A DNA stretch of 64,000 nt from Planococcus sp. PAMC 21323 (GTDB taxonomy: Bacteria; Bacillota; Bacilli; Bacillales_A; Planococcaceae), in NCBI RefSeq assembly GCF_000785555.1, contig NZ_CP009129.1:1612001-1676000 (forward strand), in the 5' to 3' direction. Positions 33,620 to 42,724 of this stretch are shown one piece after another. The position numbers and the translations under genes are program-made. Position 1 is the stretch's first letter, and every line of letters starts with the position of its first letter. Below the pieces are notes generated by a model. It was not told where the DNA came from, made no database searches, and saw only the letters and a program-made list of their open reading frames with translations.

Positions 33620-34573
33620 CTAATTGACAAAATGACTAGAAAAAGTAGTAACTTTCTCTATAAATTTTTCATAATTCTTTTGTTCATCTAAAGTTTTAGT
33701 AGACAAAAAATTGCTGCCTTCTAAATTACTTGCCCATTTAAATTTCACCATTGAAAGATATGTAGCATTACCTGTAAGTTGGAGCTCGATGTTGTCACCA
33801 TCTTTAATAACTGTACATTTCACGAGCCCACCTGGGTTATAAACAGATACTTCACCAAAAGGTACTAGGCCAGCCATACAGCTGATTAACGCTGAAGCAG
33901 TCATAGCAGTACCACAGGCATTGGTAAATCCAACACCGCGTTCATAAGTTCGAACGAATATGCCCTGTTCTACCGGTGTTACATAACTAACATTGACTCC
34001 GTCAGGAAAATACTCATTGTCCCCATTGAAATACTGAGCCCATTTTTGTTGATGATTTGTATCTTTTTGAAGTTCGTCAGGTACAATGCCAATCAAATGT
34101 GGGTTTGGAACTGTGACCGCAGAAAACGGAATCTCTTCAGAAATAAATGCTAACGGTTTTTGAATCCATTCGGTATGGTTTAGATAGTTCATCGGCAAAC
34201 TATCAAGCAAAAATGAAACCGGGGAAATTTCCACAGCGTATGTTTCGATGCCTTCGTTTAAAGTCTCTACTTTTTTAACGCGTAATGATGCTTTCATCGT
34301 TTCGATTATGGCTTCTTGAACGTTATCACGCTCGCAAACATAGCGAGCAACGCAACGTAATCCATTGCCGCACATGGATGCTTCAGAACCATCATTATTG
34401 AAAACGCGCATTTTCGCATGTGCAACAGCTGAAGGTAAAATAACTAGTATACCGTCAACATCATCTAAGGCTGATAGTTGTATAGCTAATTGTGCATAAT
34501 CTTCGCGTTCTTCTCCTTCAAACATATAGAACGTATTCATAGAGCCATGGACTTTTATCAATGTCATTTCCAT
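33620..34573 (-). CDS. dapF: Diaminopimelate epimerase, 317 aa
   Basis: Two-lobed DapF fold with both catalytic cysteines present: NNDGSEASMCGNGLRC (~residue 75) and TNACGTAM (~residue 225). It converts LL- to meso-diaminopimelate for lysine and peptidoglycan. The C-terminus carries ~35 extra residues beyond the usual ~280 aa. ATG 34573 follows GAGGTGACCGGA. Located 29 nt after a MurG-like gene, which fits cell-wall precursor supply. Confidence 0.9.
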   Translation of the reverse strand: MEMTLIKVHGSMNTFYMFEGEEREDYAQLAIQLSALDDVDGILVILPSAVAHAKMRVFNNDGSEASMCGNGLRCVARYVCERDNVQEAIIETMKASLRVKKVETLNEGIETYAVEISPVSFLLDSLPMNYLNHTEWIQKPLAFISEEIPFSAVTVPNPHLIGIVPDELQKDTNHQQKWAQYFNGDNEYFPDGVNVSYVTPVEQGIFVRTYERGVGFTNACGTAMTASALISCMAGLVPFGEVSVYNPGGLVKCTVIKDGDNIELQLTGNATYLSMVKFKWASNLEGSNFLSTKTLDEQKNYEKFIEKVTTFSSHFVN

Positions 34574-34602
34574 TCCGGTCACCTCTTATAAATTAATAGC
34601 AA

Positions 34603-35676
34603 TTATTTTGTATATGTAGCAACCAACTTAGCCATTTCAGCTGCTGTAATTGGTGCTTCGGCTTGAGTCATTGTTTCAATTAACTGATCTTTGTCTGATT
34701 GTAATAGGGCAAGTTCTTTTATAAAACGCTCTGCAGACAATTCTTCTTCTTCGACAACATGAGCGAATCCTTGTTTTTCAAATAAGTTGGCATTAAGTAT
34801 TTGATCTCCACGACTTTTTTGCATCGATAGCGGGACAAGCAACATCGGCTTTTTTAATGCTAAAAATTCAAATATAGAATTCGACCCTGCACGCGACACG
34901 ACAAAATCTGTCATATGCAATAAATGAGGTAATTCATGTGTGACATATTCGAATTGGCGATAATTTTCATGTACGTCCAATTCCCGAACATGATTCCCTT
35001 TGCCACATAAATGAATAATATTAAATTGTTCAAGTAATTGCTCTAAATTATTATGGATTGCGGAGTTAATCATCGCAGATCCTTGACTGCCCCCCATTAC
35101 TAACAACACAGGCAGTTCTTTAGAAAACGAACATATTTCTCTTCCTTTTTCAACCGAACCTTGCATCAATTCGTTTCGAATTACTGATCCCGTGCATGTT
35201 GACTTGTCACTTGGCACATGCGCTAACGTTTCTTTAAATACAGTGAATATGTGATCAGCAAAAGGTAATGCAATTTTATTAGCTAGTCCTGGTGTAACAT
35301 CCGACTCATGGATAATCACGGGAATTGACAGCATTCTGCCTGCCATTACAACTGGGACAGAGACAAATCCACCTTTAGAAAAAATGGCTACTGGCTTGGT
35401 TTTGCGAATAATGTTCATTGCTTGCATCAATCCAGCACCAACTCTAAATGGATCCGAGAAGTTTTTAGTAGAGAAATATCGTCTTAATTTACCACTTGAT
35501 ATTGCATGATATGGTACTGATGGAAACGAATCTCGGATAAGTTCGTTTTCAATGCCTTCTTTAGATCCGATATATTCTACATGAAATCCTAAATTCTTTA
35601 ATTCTGGAATTAGCGCCTGATTTAGCGAGACATGCCCTGCCGTTCCGCCCCCGGTTAATATAATTGTTTTGTTCAT
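34603..35676 (-). CDS. murG: MurG-like UDP-GlcNAc transferase, ~357 aa
   Basis: GT-B fold glycosyltransferase with the MurG signature loops GGGTAGHVSLNQAL (residues ~8-21), FSKGGFVSVPVV and VMGGSQGSAMIN, and donor site SRAGSNSIFEFLAL. MurG converts lipid I to lipid II on the cytoplasmic face. It is outside a division/cell-wall (dcw) cluster here, so it may be a second copy, as several Bacillus species have. Start ATG 35676 with TAGGAC upstream; an alternative ATG 18 nt earlier lacks an SD. Confidence 0.87.
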   Translation of the reverse strand: MNKTIILTGGGTAGHVSLNQALIPELKNLGFHVEYIGSKEGIENELIRDSFPSVPYHAISSGKLRRYFSTKNFSDPFRVGAGLMQAMNIIRKTKPVAIFSKGGFVSVPVVMAGRMLSIPVIIHESDVTPGLANKIALPFADHIFTVFKETLAHVPSDKSTCTGSVIRNELMQGSVEKGREICSFSKELPVLLVMGGSQGSAMINSAIHNNLEQLLEQFNIIHLCGKGNHVRELDVHENYRQFEYVTHELPHLLHMTDFVVSRAGSNSIFEFLALKKPMLLVPLSMQKSRGDQILNANLFEKQGFAHVVEEEELSAERFIKELALLQSDKDQLIETMTQAEAPITAAEMAKLVATYTK

Positions 35677-35887
35677 CAATCGTCCTACTCTCATCTTTAA
35701 ATTGGTAATGTTAGTTTTTCTTAAGAGAAAGACTAACTATGCTATACTAAAATTTATGTGTTAAATATTATTTGAAACGTTTTCTTACATAAAAGAAATA
35801 ACCAATATCGCCATTTTTTTAAATGATTTTCTAAATAATGGTGCGATTAAAAATTTAACATACGGAAATTGTGGGAGGAAAGAACAT

Positions 35888-37246
35888 ATGCACGAAACAC
35901 GCACCAAAAAAGAAAAAATATTATTATTAGTGAAAATTGTATTTCCAATTCTTGTTACACAAGTGGCCATGTATATGGTGACATTTTTCGATATTTATAT
36001 GACTTCCCGCTACGGAACAGAAGATCTTGCTGGTGTATCAATAGGTTCCTCTTTTTGGGTTCCTGTCTACATTGGACTAGCTGGTATCCTCATGTCCATT
36101 ACCCCAATTGTAGCACAATTGATGGGAGCTAAGAAAAGAGAACAAGTTACACAAGCTGTTCAACAAGGAATTTATTTATCGCTTTTACTTTCCACTATTG
36201 TATTTGCCTTTTTCTATTTTGGCATTGATTCTTTGCTATCATTAATGAACCTTGAACCGGCTGTTGCTGAGGTAGCAGGTCGTTACATAAGGGCAATGAG
36301 CATTGGGTTGATCCCGTTGTTTGCCTACACTACATTGCGTTCTTATATTGATGCATTGGGTGCAACTCGCGTTACGATGGTCATTTCCTTGTTATCAACT
36401 CCGATCAATATCTTTTTCAACTATTTATTGATTTTTGGGAAATTCGGTTTTCCAGAACTTGGAGGCGTTGGTGCCGGACTCGCTTCGGCTATCACTTATT
36501 GGTTGATTTTAGCAATTTCTGTGTGGATTATTCACACAAGAAATCCTTTCTCAGCATATGGAATCTTCCGCAAATGGCCAAAGCTATCTATTAGTCGCTG
36601 GATTGAAATTAGTCGAATTGGTGTTCCAATCGGTATTTCAATTTTTGTAGAAACAAGCATTTTCTCAGCAGTAACATTTATGTTAGCGGCTTACGGTACG
36701 TTTACCATCGCAGCTCATCAAATTGCATTAAATTTCACATCCCTACTGTATATGCTGCCACTTAGTATTTCGATGGGTGCTACAATTCTTGTTGGCTATG
36801 AAGTTGGAGCCAAGCGCTTTCGTGATGCAAGACAATATAGTTGGTTAAGTGTTAGTACTGCTGTTATATTTAGTTTCGTTTCTGCCTGTATTTTGTATTT
36901 TATGCGCGCCGAAATTGCAGCTTTGTATACATCTGATCCTGTAGTTATTGAACTTGCTGTTCAATTTTTACTTTTTGCTGCCTTGTTCCAATTATCTGAT
37001 GCCGTTCAAGCCCCTGTTCAAGGTGCGCTTAGAGGATATAAAGATGTCAACATTACATTTGTTATGGCAGTCATTTCCTACTGGATCATTGGATTGCCTT
37101 GTGGTTATTGGTTAGCCAACTATACAGATTTTGGTGCATTTGGTTATTGGATTGGTTTGATTGTTGGTTTAACAGCGGGTGCTATCACGTTGTCTATCCG
37201 ATTAATAAGTATTCAAAAGAAAATTGCTAGACAAACAACTAGGTAG
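35888..37246 (+). CDS. MATE family multidrug efflux transporter (NorM-like), 452 aa
   Basis: Twelve-helix MATE pump. The N-terminal FPILVTQVAMYMVTFFDIYM and GIYLSLLLS regions and the second-half repeat ISRIGVPIGISIFVETSIFS show the internal twofold repeat. It exports cationic drugs with Na+ or H+ antiport. SD TGGGAGGAA. It is divergent from murG. B. subtilis has the MATE gene yojI in the same general neighbourhood of odhAB. Confidence 0.92.
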   Translation: MHETRTKKEKILLLVKIVFPILVTQVAMYMVTFFDIYMTSRYGTEDLAGVSIGSSFWVPVYIGLAGILMSITPIVAQLMGAKKREQVTQAVQQGIYLSLLLSTIVFAFFYFGIDSLLSLMNLEPAVAEVAGRYIRAMSIGLIPLFAYTTLRSYIDALGATRVTMVISLLSTPINIFFNYLLIFGKFGFPELGGVGAGLASAITYWLILAISVWIIHTRNPFSAYGIFRKWPKLSISRWIEISRIGVPIGISIFVETSIFSAVTFMLAAYGTFTIAAHQIALNFTSLLYMLPLSISMGATILVGYEVGAKRFRDARQYSWLSVSTAVIFSFVSACILYFMRAEIAALYTSDPVVIELAVQFLLFAALFQLSDAVQAPVQGALRGYKDVNITFVMAVISYWIIGLPCGYWLANYTDFGAFGYWIGLIVGLTAGAITLSIRLISIQKKIARQTTR

Positions 37247-37248
37247 TA

Positions 37249-37294
37249 AAAAAAGCAGGAAGCGAAAATTGTTAATTTTCGCTTCCTGCTTTTA
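37249..37294. terminator. Bidirectional terminator
   Basis: 18-nt perfect arms AAGCAGGAAGCGAAAATT / reverse complement, flanked by A-run and T-run, between convergent MATE and the 79-aa gene. Confidence 0.92.
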
Positions 37295-37305
37295 ATTTTA
37301 TGTTT

Positions 37306-37545
37306 TTAACTCGAGGCTAACTTTTTATATAACGACATTAAACCCATTTTCTCAGTATCTGATAAATCCGATTCTGAAATGCGTAATAATGCTAGATCAA
37401 GTTTTTGTTGTTTAGACTTTCGAACACGCGGATGGGTCAGTTCGTCGTTCAACTCAATCAGAATCTGACTTTCTAACTCTTTTTGAGTGAGAATTTGAGC
37501 TGTTGCTGCTCTTTTTGGCCAAAGTTTTCGGTAGGATTCTATCAC
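37306..37545 (-). CDS. Hypothetical protein, 79 aa, coupled to CobW-type GTPase
   Basis: Starts with GTG overlapping the TGA of the upstream GTPase gene by 4 nt (GTGA), so it is translated by coupling. The product is helical, charged and soluble, with LTQKELESQILIELNDELTH in the first half. No family recognised. The tight linkage suggests it helps the GTPase or shares its regulation. Confidence 0.65.
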   Translation of the reverse strand: MIESYRKLWPKRAATAQILTQKELESQILIELNDELTHPRVRKSKQQKLDLALLRISESDLSDTEKMGLMSLYKKLASS

Positions 37546-38426
37546 GGTAATTCGACCTCTTCTAACCCTTCCCCAATAACCACAATTTGGTTTTGCATTT
37601 TCATGTATTCAGGAAGCCATTGTGCCATACCATATGCAAATTGAAAAGCATGAGGATATTTATCACCTTCAAGTGGCACGTACCCTTTAACTCGGTAAAC
37701 AGTATCTGGCAATGTACGCAGCCACTCTTCGAACTTCTCGCGTTGAACAGGTGCTTCAAACTGCAATACTTTGGTATTTAAATTTAATTTCGCTATAGGA
37801 GCTTTTACAACATCTTTTGTTGAAGATGTCGCTAATTTATCCAATGCTGAAAACGGAATTTTAGCATGTACGGTTTGAATAATTTGAGCCGTCGGATTTA
37901 ACGACTGGATTTCATATACGACTGACCCTTGCTCACTGTCACTCAATAAATCCATTTTGTTAGCCAATATCAAGTCCGCATGGCGAATTTGTTCTAAAAA
38001 TAACGAACGAATTTGTGGAGAGAGCCCGTTACGATCCATCCATCGTTTGCTATCGGCTACTGTGACAATTCCTTTAAAGTGTAATTGCTCTGCAAACAAA
38101 GGAGAAAAAATAGCATCCAAAGCTTCTACAGGATGTGCCGCTCCGGTTGTTTCGATCAATAGTACATCAAATTCTTCTTCTGCCAAAAGTGTTTGAATTT
38201 GAGCTTCTGATTTCTCAGAACCTGAACAACAAATACAGCCGTCTAGAATTTCCTTTAACGGTACTCCGTCTTCTACTGAATCAGAATCCATGTTCATTTT
38301 ACCAAGTTCATTCATAAAAACAGCTGGCTTTAACCCTTTATCTTTCATTTGACTGATCATATTTTTGAGTAGCGTTGTTTTTCCGCTCCCTAAAAATCCA
38401 CTAAACAAATATACATCTTTCATCAT
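37542..38426 (-). CDS. CobW/G3E family GTPase (metal chaperone-like), 294 aa
   Basis: G3E GTPase with P-loop GFLGSGKTT (residues ~9-17), the metal-binding G-C-I-C-C motif (DGCICCSGSEK, ~residue 62), IETTGAAHP, and the NKMD guanine-specificity motif (LANKMDLL, ~residue 155). The C-terminal CobW_C part is present (LNTKVLQFEAPV onward). The family delivers Zn, Co or Ni to client enzymes. No Zur box was evident, so the metal is unknown. Confidence 0.88.
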   Translation of the reverse strand: MMKDVYLFSGFLGSGKTTLLKNMISQMKDKGLKPAVFMNELGKMNMDSDSVEDGVPLKEILDGCICCSGSEKSEAQIQTLLAEEEFDVLLIETTGAAHPVEALDAIFSPLFAEQLHFKGIVTVADSKRWMDRNGLSPQIRSLFLEQIRHADLILANKMDLLSDSEQGSVVYEIQSLNPTAQIIQTVHAKIPFSALDKLATSSTKDVVKAPIAKLNLNTKVLQFEAPVQREKFEEWLRTLPDTVYRVKGYVPLEGDKYPHAFQFAYGMAQWLPEYMKMQNQIVVIGEGLEEVELP

Positions 38427-38452
38427 CTCACCCTTTCAATCACTGATTAAGA

Positions 38453-38476
38453 AAAGGCCCGCATAAGCGGACCTTT
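38453..38476 (-). terminator. Rho-independent terminator of ctp
   Basis: AAAGGTCCGC / GCGGGCCTTT with TTAT loop, then TTC. Confidence 0.7.
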
Positions 38477-38480
38477 GGAA

Positions 38481-40004
38481 TCACTCTTCAGTTTCTTCAA
38501 CTTCTTCTGGTTCAGAAACTGCAATGCCTGCTTTTTCCATAGAAAGCTTTTTAGCTTCTTTTAATTGTGGATCATCATTTTTGATTTTCTCACGCAATGC
38601 ATCCATTACCGCAAAAGTACTGTCTCCAGTTAATATGCCGGTTACTTCCAGTTCTTCATCTTCCTGGAACGATTTTACGGCATCGAGCATTTGCTCTTCA
38701 AAAACGCCATCGACTTCACCAACTTCGTAATCAAGTGCTTCAAGCATTTGCTCAGCCGTTTTCACTTGTTCTGAAATTGTGCCGTCTTTTAATTCAACTG
38801 TAGTATCTAAAACTGGAAGAGAGGCATAATCCGGATAACCAATTTCAACATCTGGCTCGATTCCTTTTTCATGAATCCAATTACCATCCGGCGTAAGCCA
38901 TTTAGCTGTAGTAAACTTCAAATTTGAGCCATCTTGGAGATCATTGGCTGTTTGCACAGTTCCCTTACCAAAAGTCTTTTCTCCGACCAATTGAATATCA
39001 GCAGATTCACTCATCGCGCCTGCTAGGATCTCAGAAGCTGAAGCACTGCCACCGTCAATCAATAATGTAACTGGCACTTTAACTTTAGTCCCAGCGGTAG
39101 ACATATAAACTTCTGGTTCTGCACCTTTTGCTTGAACTTCAAATAATGGTTTTCCTTCTTCAATGAACAAGTCAGAAATATCGAGTGCAACATCTAACAA
39201 GCCACCAGGATTTCCACGAACGTCCATAACTAGCGCTTCCATGCCTTCGTCTTCCATTTCTTTAATCGCATCTAGTAATTCTTGATACGTATTTTCGGAA
39301 AAACTTGTTACTTGAATATGCGCTACATTGTCTCCAACCATTTCAGCATAAACGGTTTCAATTGGAATTTCATCACGAACAATTTTGATATCTATTGGGT
39401 CTGCATTTTCCCCACGTTTAATCGTTAATGTAACTTCTGTACCTTTTTCACCACGTATCAGCATGACAGCTTCGGTTGTTGTAAATCCCTGAATGCTCTC
39501 ATCATCTACCGCAATAATTTGGTCATTGGGTAAAATGCCTGCTTTTTCTGCTGGCGAATTTTTAATTGGCGAAACCACGGTTATAAAGCCGCCGCGCTCT
39601 TGCACTTCTGCACCAATTCCTTGGAAGCTAGAAGAGATGCCCTCTAAGAATTGCGAAGCTTCTTCTTCATTCAAGTAGTCTGAATAAGGATCATCTAATG
39701 AGTCAACCATGCCATTAATAGCGCCGTTAACTAATACATTTCTATCAACGTCTTTAAAATATTGGTCTTGTATTTTATCGTACGCTGTATACAGTTTTTC
39801 AAATTCCCGACGTTCAGGCGAATTTACTTCTACAGCTTTTTCATCACCAAATGTTAAAGCAAAAACTGTTAAACCGGCCGTTGCTATTATTAAAAGAAAC
39901 ACTAGCATAATAAAAGAAAATGTTTTCATCTTAATAGTGTGCGACGGTGATTCTTCTACCGGCGTAATAGGCTCTTGCTGTTCTTCCGGACGTTTCTCAT
40001 CCAT
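38481..40004 (-). CDS. S41 family C-terminal processing peptidase (Ctp), 507 aa
   Basis: One N-terminal membrane helix (~residues 30-50) anchors an extracytoplasmic protease. A PDZ domain spans ~110-190 (GIGAEVQERGGFITVVSPIK). The S41 catalytic core carries the nucleophile in GSASASEILAGA (~residue 315) and general-base Lys in GEKTFGKGTVQT (~residue 342). A C-terminal peptidoglycan-binding domain covers ~405-475 and an acidic tail follows. It resembles B. subtilis CtpA/CtpB, which cut substrates outside the membrane. Which of the two it matches is not clear. Confidence 0.92.
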   Translation of the reverse strand: MDEKRPEEQQEPITPVEESPSHTIKMKTFSFIMLVFLLIIATAGLTVFALTFGDEKAVEVNSPERREFEKLYTAYDKIQDQYFKDVDRNVLVNGAINGMVDSLDDPYSDYLNEEEASQFLEGISSSFQGIGAEVQERGGFITVVSPIKNSPAEKAGILPNDQIIAVDDESIQGFTTTEAVMLIRGEKGTEVTLTIKRGENADPIDIKIVRDEIPIETVYAEMVGDNVAHIQVTSFSENTYQELLDAIKEMEDEGMEALVMDVRGNPGGLLDVALDISDLFIEEGKPLFEVQAKGAEPEVYMSTAGTKVKVPVTLLIDGGSASASEILAGAMSESADIQLVGEKTFGKGTVQTANDLQDGSNLKFTTAKWLTPDGNWIHEKGIEPDVEIGYPDYASLPVLDTTVELKDGTISEQVKTAEQMLEALDYEVGEVDGVFEEQMLDAVKSFQEDEELEVTGILTGDSTFAVMDALREKIKNDDPQLKEAKKLSMEKAGIAVSEPEEVEETEE

Positions 40005-40053
40005 CTATTTCACCACTTTCATAATCGCGCTCAAAACTTGACAATATGAAAAG

Positions 40054-40079
40054 AAAAAGACTGTCGAGACAGTCTTTTT
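40054..40079 (-). terminator. Rho-independent terminator of deoD
   Basis: GACTGTC / GACAGTC tight stem extended by AAAAA/TTTTT, between deoD and ctp. Confidence 0.78.
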
Positions 40080-40117
40080 TTCAAATCGATACTTAAATCA
40101 CACCTTAGAGCAGATAC

Positions 40118-40822
40118 TTAGTCTTGGATTGCTGCATCCAAAGCAACAACAATCATGTCGTTGAACGTAGTTTGACGTTCTTCGGCCGTAGTTACTTCAC
40201 CTGTTAGTAAATGATCACTTACAGTTAAAATAGAAAGTGCTTGGCACCCAAATTTTGCAGCTAATGTGTAAAGCGCTGAAGATTCCATCTCTAGAGCCAA
40301 TACTCCGTATTGTGCCCATTTTTCATGCTCTGCGAATTCGTTATAGAATACATCTTCAGTGAAGACGTTTCCGACACGCAAGTTTAATCCTTTTTCAACA
40401 CCTGCATTATACGCTTTTAATAATAAATCAAAATTAGCTGTTGGCGCGTAATTGATGCCTTTAAAAATAATTTCATTCATTTTTGAATCTGTTGATGCCG
40501 TTTGTGCCAAAATTACGTCACGCACTTTAACGTCTTTATGGATCGATCCACAAGTTCCAACACGGATTAATTTTTTTACATCGTATTCTTGCATTAATTC
40601 CGTTACATAAATAGAAATTGACGGTACACCCATTCCAGTTCCTTGAACAGAAATACGTTTACCTTTGTAAGTTCCTGTGTAACCGAACATATTACGGACT
40701 TCATTATATAACGTTACATCTTCTAAAAAAGTTTCCGCTATGTATTTAGCGCGAAGCGGATCTCCTGGTAGTAAAATCGTTTCAGCGATATCGCCTTTTT
40801 TTGCATTAATGTGAACACTCAT
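40118..40822 (-). CDS. deoD: Purine nucleoside phosphorylase DeoD, 234 aa
   Basis: Hexameric (PNP-II, bacterial DeoD) type. The N-terminal [26 protein letters not shown] is followed by phosphate-site residues in RVGTCGSI and the purine-ribose site [11 protein letters not shown], with catalytic Asp in TVSDHLLTG. It splits purine (deoxy)nucleosides to base and (deoxy)ribose-1-phosphate for salvage, thematically linked to the pbuE purine pump elsewhere in the window. Own terminator. Confidence 0.96.
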   Translation of the reverse strand: MSVHINAKKGDIAETILLPGDPLRAKYIAETFLEDVTLYNEVRNMFGYTGTYKGKRISVQGTGMGVPSISIYVTELMQEYDVKKLIRVGTCGSIHKDVKVRDVILAQTASTDSKMNEIIFKGINYAPTANFDLLLKAYNAGVEKGLNLRVGNVFTEDVFYNEFAEHEKWAQYGVLALEMESSALYTLAAKFGCQALSILTVSDHLLTGEVTTAEERQTTFNDMIVVALDAAIQD

Positions 40823-40892
40823 TTATAAAACCTCACTTTTATATAGTAGATTTAATCATACTGTTTTTTTGTAGCTAGTGCAACGACTACCC

Positions 40893-41108
40893 TTATTCGT
40901 CTGTATAATCTCTCCATATTTCATCAAATATACTTGCTCTCATGACCGGGTGCGCTTTTTCTTCAATGTATTTTGAAAGTCTCTCAAAATTAGTTTCTGA
41001 TTTCGGGAAAGAATGATCTAAGAACATCGCATCCGCAAAGCGCGAAAAGTCATCGGCCGTGAGTTTCCCACGGTATTTCAATGCAAATTGATAAAATGAT
41101 CGATCCAC
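40893..41108 (-). CDS. yozE: YozE family protein, 71 aa
   Basis: YozE/SAM-like helical protein: DRSFYQFALKYRGKLTADDF, AMFLDHSFPKSETNF and ASIFDEIWRDY match the family throughout. I start at GTG 41108, with GAAAGGAG 7 nt upstream, because an upstream extension would read back through the msrB terminator and creates a spurious CPKC-like segment. Function unknown; in B. subtilis it lies near msrAB as well. Confidence 0.88.
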   Translation of the reverse strand: MDRSFYQFALKYRGKLTADDFSRFADAMFLDHSFPKSETNFERLSKYIEEKAHPVMRASIFDEIWRDYTDE

Positions 41109-41132
41109 GGTTAAACTCCTTTCGCATTTCGG

Positions 41133-41160
41133 GCAAAAAAAACCGGACAATTAGTCCGGG
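41133..41160 (-). terminator. Rho-independent terminator of msrAB
   Basis: CCGGAC / GTCCGG stem with loop TAATT, followed leftward by eight T residues. Confidence 0.85.
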
Positions 41161-41167
41161 TAACTTG

Positions 41168-41596
41168 TTATTCGAATAATTTTTTGTACTCAGTTAGTCC
41201 TTCTGCATCTAATTGCTCTTTGGGTACAAAACGAAGAGCCGCAGAATTAATGCAGTATCGAAGCCCGCCTAAAGAAGAAGGTCCATCTGGGAACAAATGA
41301 CCCAAATGAGAGTCTGCCGTAGCTGATCGAACTTCTGTTCTTCTCATGCCATGACTTGTATCGAAGTTTTCTTTTACTTCTGTCGTTTCAATTGGCTTTG
41401 CAAAACTTGGCCAACCACAGTGAGCATCGAATTTGTCTTTAGAGCTAAACAAAGGTTTACCCGATACGATATCTACATAGATACCTTCTTCGAAATGTTG
41501 GTCATACTCTCCTTGGAATGGAGGCTCCGTACCACTTTCTTGTGTTACATGATATTGCATCGGCGTTAGTTTTGCTTTCAATTCGTCTTTCATCAT
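41168..41596 (-). CDS. msrB: Peptide methionine-(R)-S-oxide reductase MsrB, 142 aa
   Basis: MsrB fold with HCGWPSF (~residue 58), [11 protein letters not shown] and the catalytic Cys in [12 protein letters not shown] (~residue 117). The zinc-binding CxxC pairs are absent, as in many Bacillales MsrB. It reduces methionine-R-sulfoxide, complementing MsrA. Start ATG 41596 overlaps the msrA stop (ATGA), so the two are translationally coupled. Confidence 0.94.
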   Translation of the reverse strand: MMKDELKAKLTPMQYHVTQESGTEPPFQGEYDQHFEEGIYVDIVSGKPLFSSKDKFDAHCGWPSFAKPIETTEVKENFDTSHGMRRTEVRSATADSHLGHLFPDGPSSLGGLRYCINSAALRFVPKEQLDAEGLTEYKKLFE

Positions 41597-42120
41597 TGCC
41601 CACCCCAATTCTTTTCAATAAACGCCGTACGACCAGACCCAACCGAGTAACGGTTGTAATGCGCAGGATTTTTCTTATAGTAATCTTGATGATAGGTTTC
41701 TGCCAAATAAAAAGGTTTTGCTGCTAGTATAGGTGTTGTCACGGCTTTTTCAAATCTACCCGAATTGTCTAATTGTTGCTTAGACTTTTCTGCAATGAGT
41801 CGCTGTTCTTCAGAATGATAAAAAATAGCTGTTTGATAGGATTCACCACGGTCAAAAAATTGACCACCCGCATCTGTCGGATCGATTTGTGTCCAAAAAA
41901 CTTCAAGTAGTTTTTCATATGGAAATATATCTGGCTGAAATGTAATTTGCACTGCCTCTACATGTCCTGTAGCATTCGAACAAACTTGTTCGTAGCTTGG
42001 ATTTTTCAGCTCGCCACCTGTATAACCACTCACGACTTCTTCAATGCCCTCCAATGAATCAAAAGGTTTGACCATGCACCAAAAACAGCCACCTGCAAAC
42101 GTTGCTTTTTCTGTCTTCAT
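41593..42120 (-). CDS. msrA: Peptide methionine-(S)-S-oxide reductase MsrA, copy 2, 175 aa
   Basis: Catalytic Cys in [12 protein letters not shown] (residues 9-20) and the conserved [15 protein letters not shown] and [18 protein letters not shown]. It is paralogous to the stand-alone copy at 15723 and forms an msrA-msrB pair with 4-nt overlap. It lies 16 nt downstream of ypmS in the long leftward block. Confidence 0.94.
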   Translation of the reverse strand: MKTEKATFAGGCFWCMVKPFDSLEGIEEVVSGYTGGELKNPSYEQVCSNATGHVEAVQITFQPDIFPYEKLLEVFWTQIDPTDAGGQFFDRGESYQTAIFYHSEEQRLIAEKSKQQLDNSGRFEKAVTTPILAAKPFYLAETYHQDYYKKNPAHYNRYSVGSGRTAFIEKNWGGQ

Positions 42121-42136
42121 CGTCTCACTCCGTTCT

Positions 42137-42715
42137 CTATGGTTCGATTGTCACCAGTAACCGGATATCATCATCTTCTAAATTAAACGAAGCCGCTCGA
42201 ACAGAGATTCCATCATCTAAAGGTATTTCCGTTAGCTTTAATATGACTTCTTCGTCTTCAGGCATCACTTCCATAAAATCTGGAAGATCAACTGAATCTC
42301 TAAGTAATTTTAACGCAGATTCAGGTGGAATATCCAGCATGCCAACTTCAACTGACTTTTGTTCCAACAATAAATTGCCATCTTCTTGAACAACGGGTTC
42401 AAATTTCATCAAAATAGGCAACGTTACCGAAAATACAGTCAATTCTGTTGAAATACTGACATCGTCTGTTACTGATAAAGCTAAAGGGATCGGCTGATCT
42501 TTCATGGCTTTTTGAATATACGTGTTGGCAATTCCTTCAAAATCTGCTTTTGTCGTATTAACAACTACTGTATTTCCAGTAAGAAAACTATTTTCTGATG
42601 CTTGATACGATGTGTAGTCTTTTGGAGGGGTCGTCACATAAAGCACGATTCCTACCAATGCTAATGCATTTATAGCCAGCAAGGCAAAAAAGGCTAAACG
42701 CCATTTTCTCATCAT
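42137..42715 (-). CDS. ypmS: YpmS family membrane-anchored protein (DUF2140), 192 aa
   Basis: One N-terminal transmembrane helix (residues ~6-27, [20 protein letters not shown]) followed by an extracytoplasmic beta-rich domain typical of YpmS ([11 protein letters not shown], later [16 protein letters not shown]). Function unknown. Directly downstream of the YpmR esterase, 9 nt apart, and upstream of msrA. Confidence 0.88.
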   Translation of the reverse strand: MMRKWRLAFFALLAINALALVGIVLYVTTPPKDYTSYQASENSFLTGNTVVVNTTKADFEGIANTYIQKAMKDQPIPLALSVTDDVSISTELTVFSVTLPILMKFEPVVQEDGNLLLEQKSVEVGMLDIPPESALKLLRDSVDLPDFMEVMPEDEEVILKLTEIPLDDGISVRAASFNLEDDDIRLLVTIEP

Positions 42716-42724
42716 ATCATCACC

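Noticed and set aside
41109-41150. N-terminal CPKC zinc-ribbon-like extension on YozE
   Set aside because: It is translated from the msrB terminator hairpin region. A GTG with a good SD at 41108 gives the normal family N-terminus.
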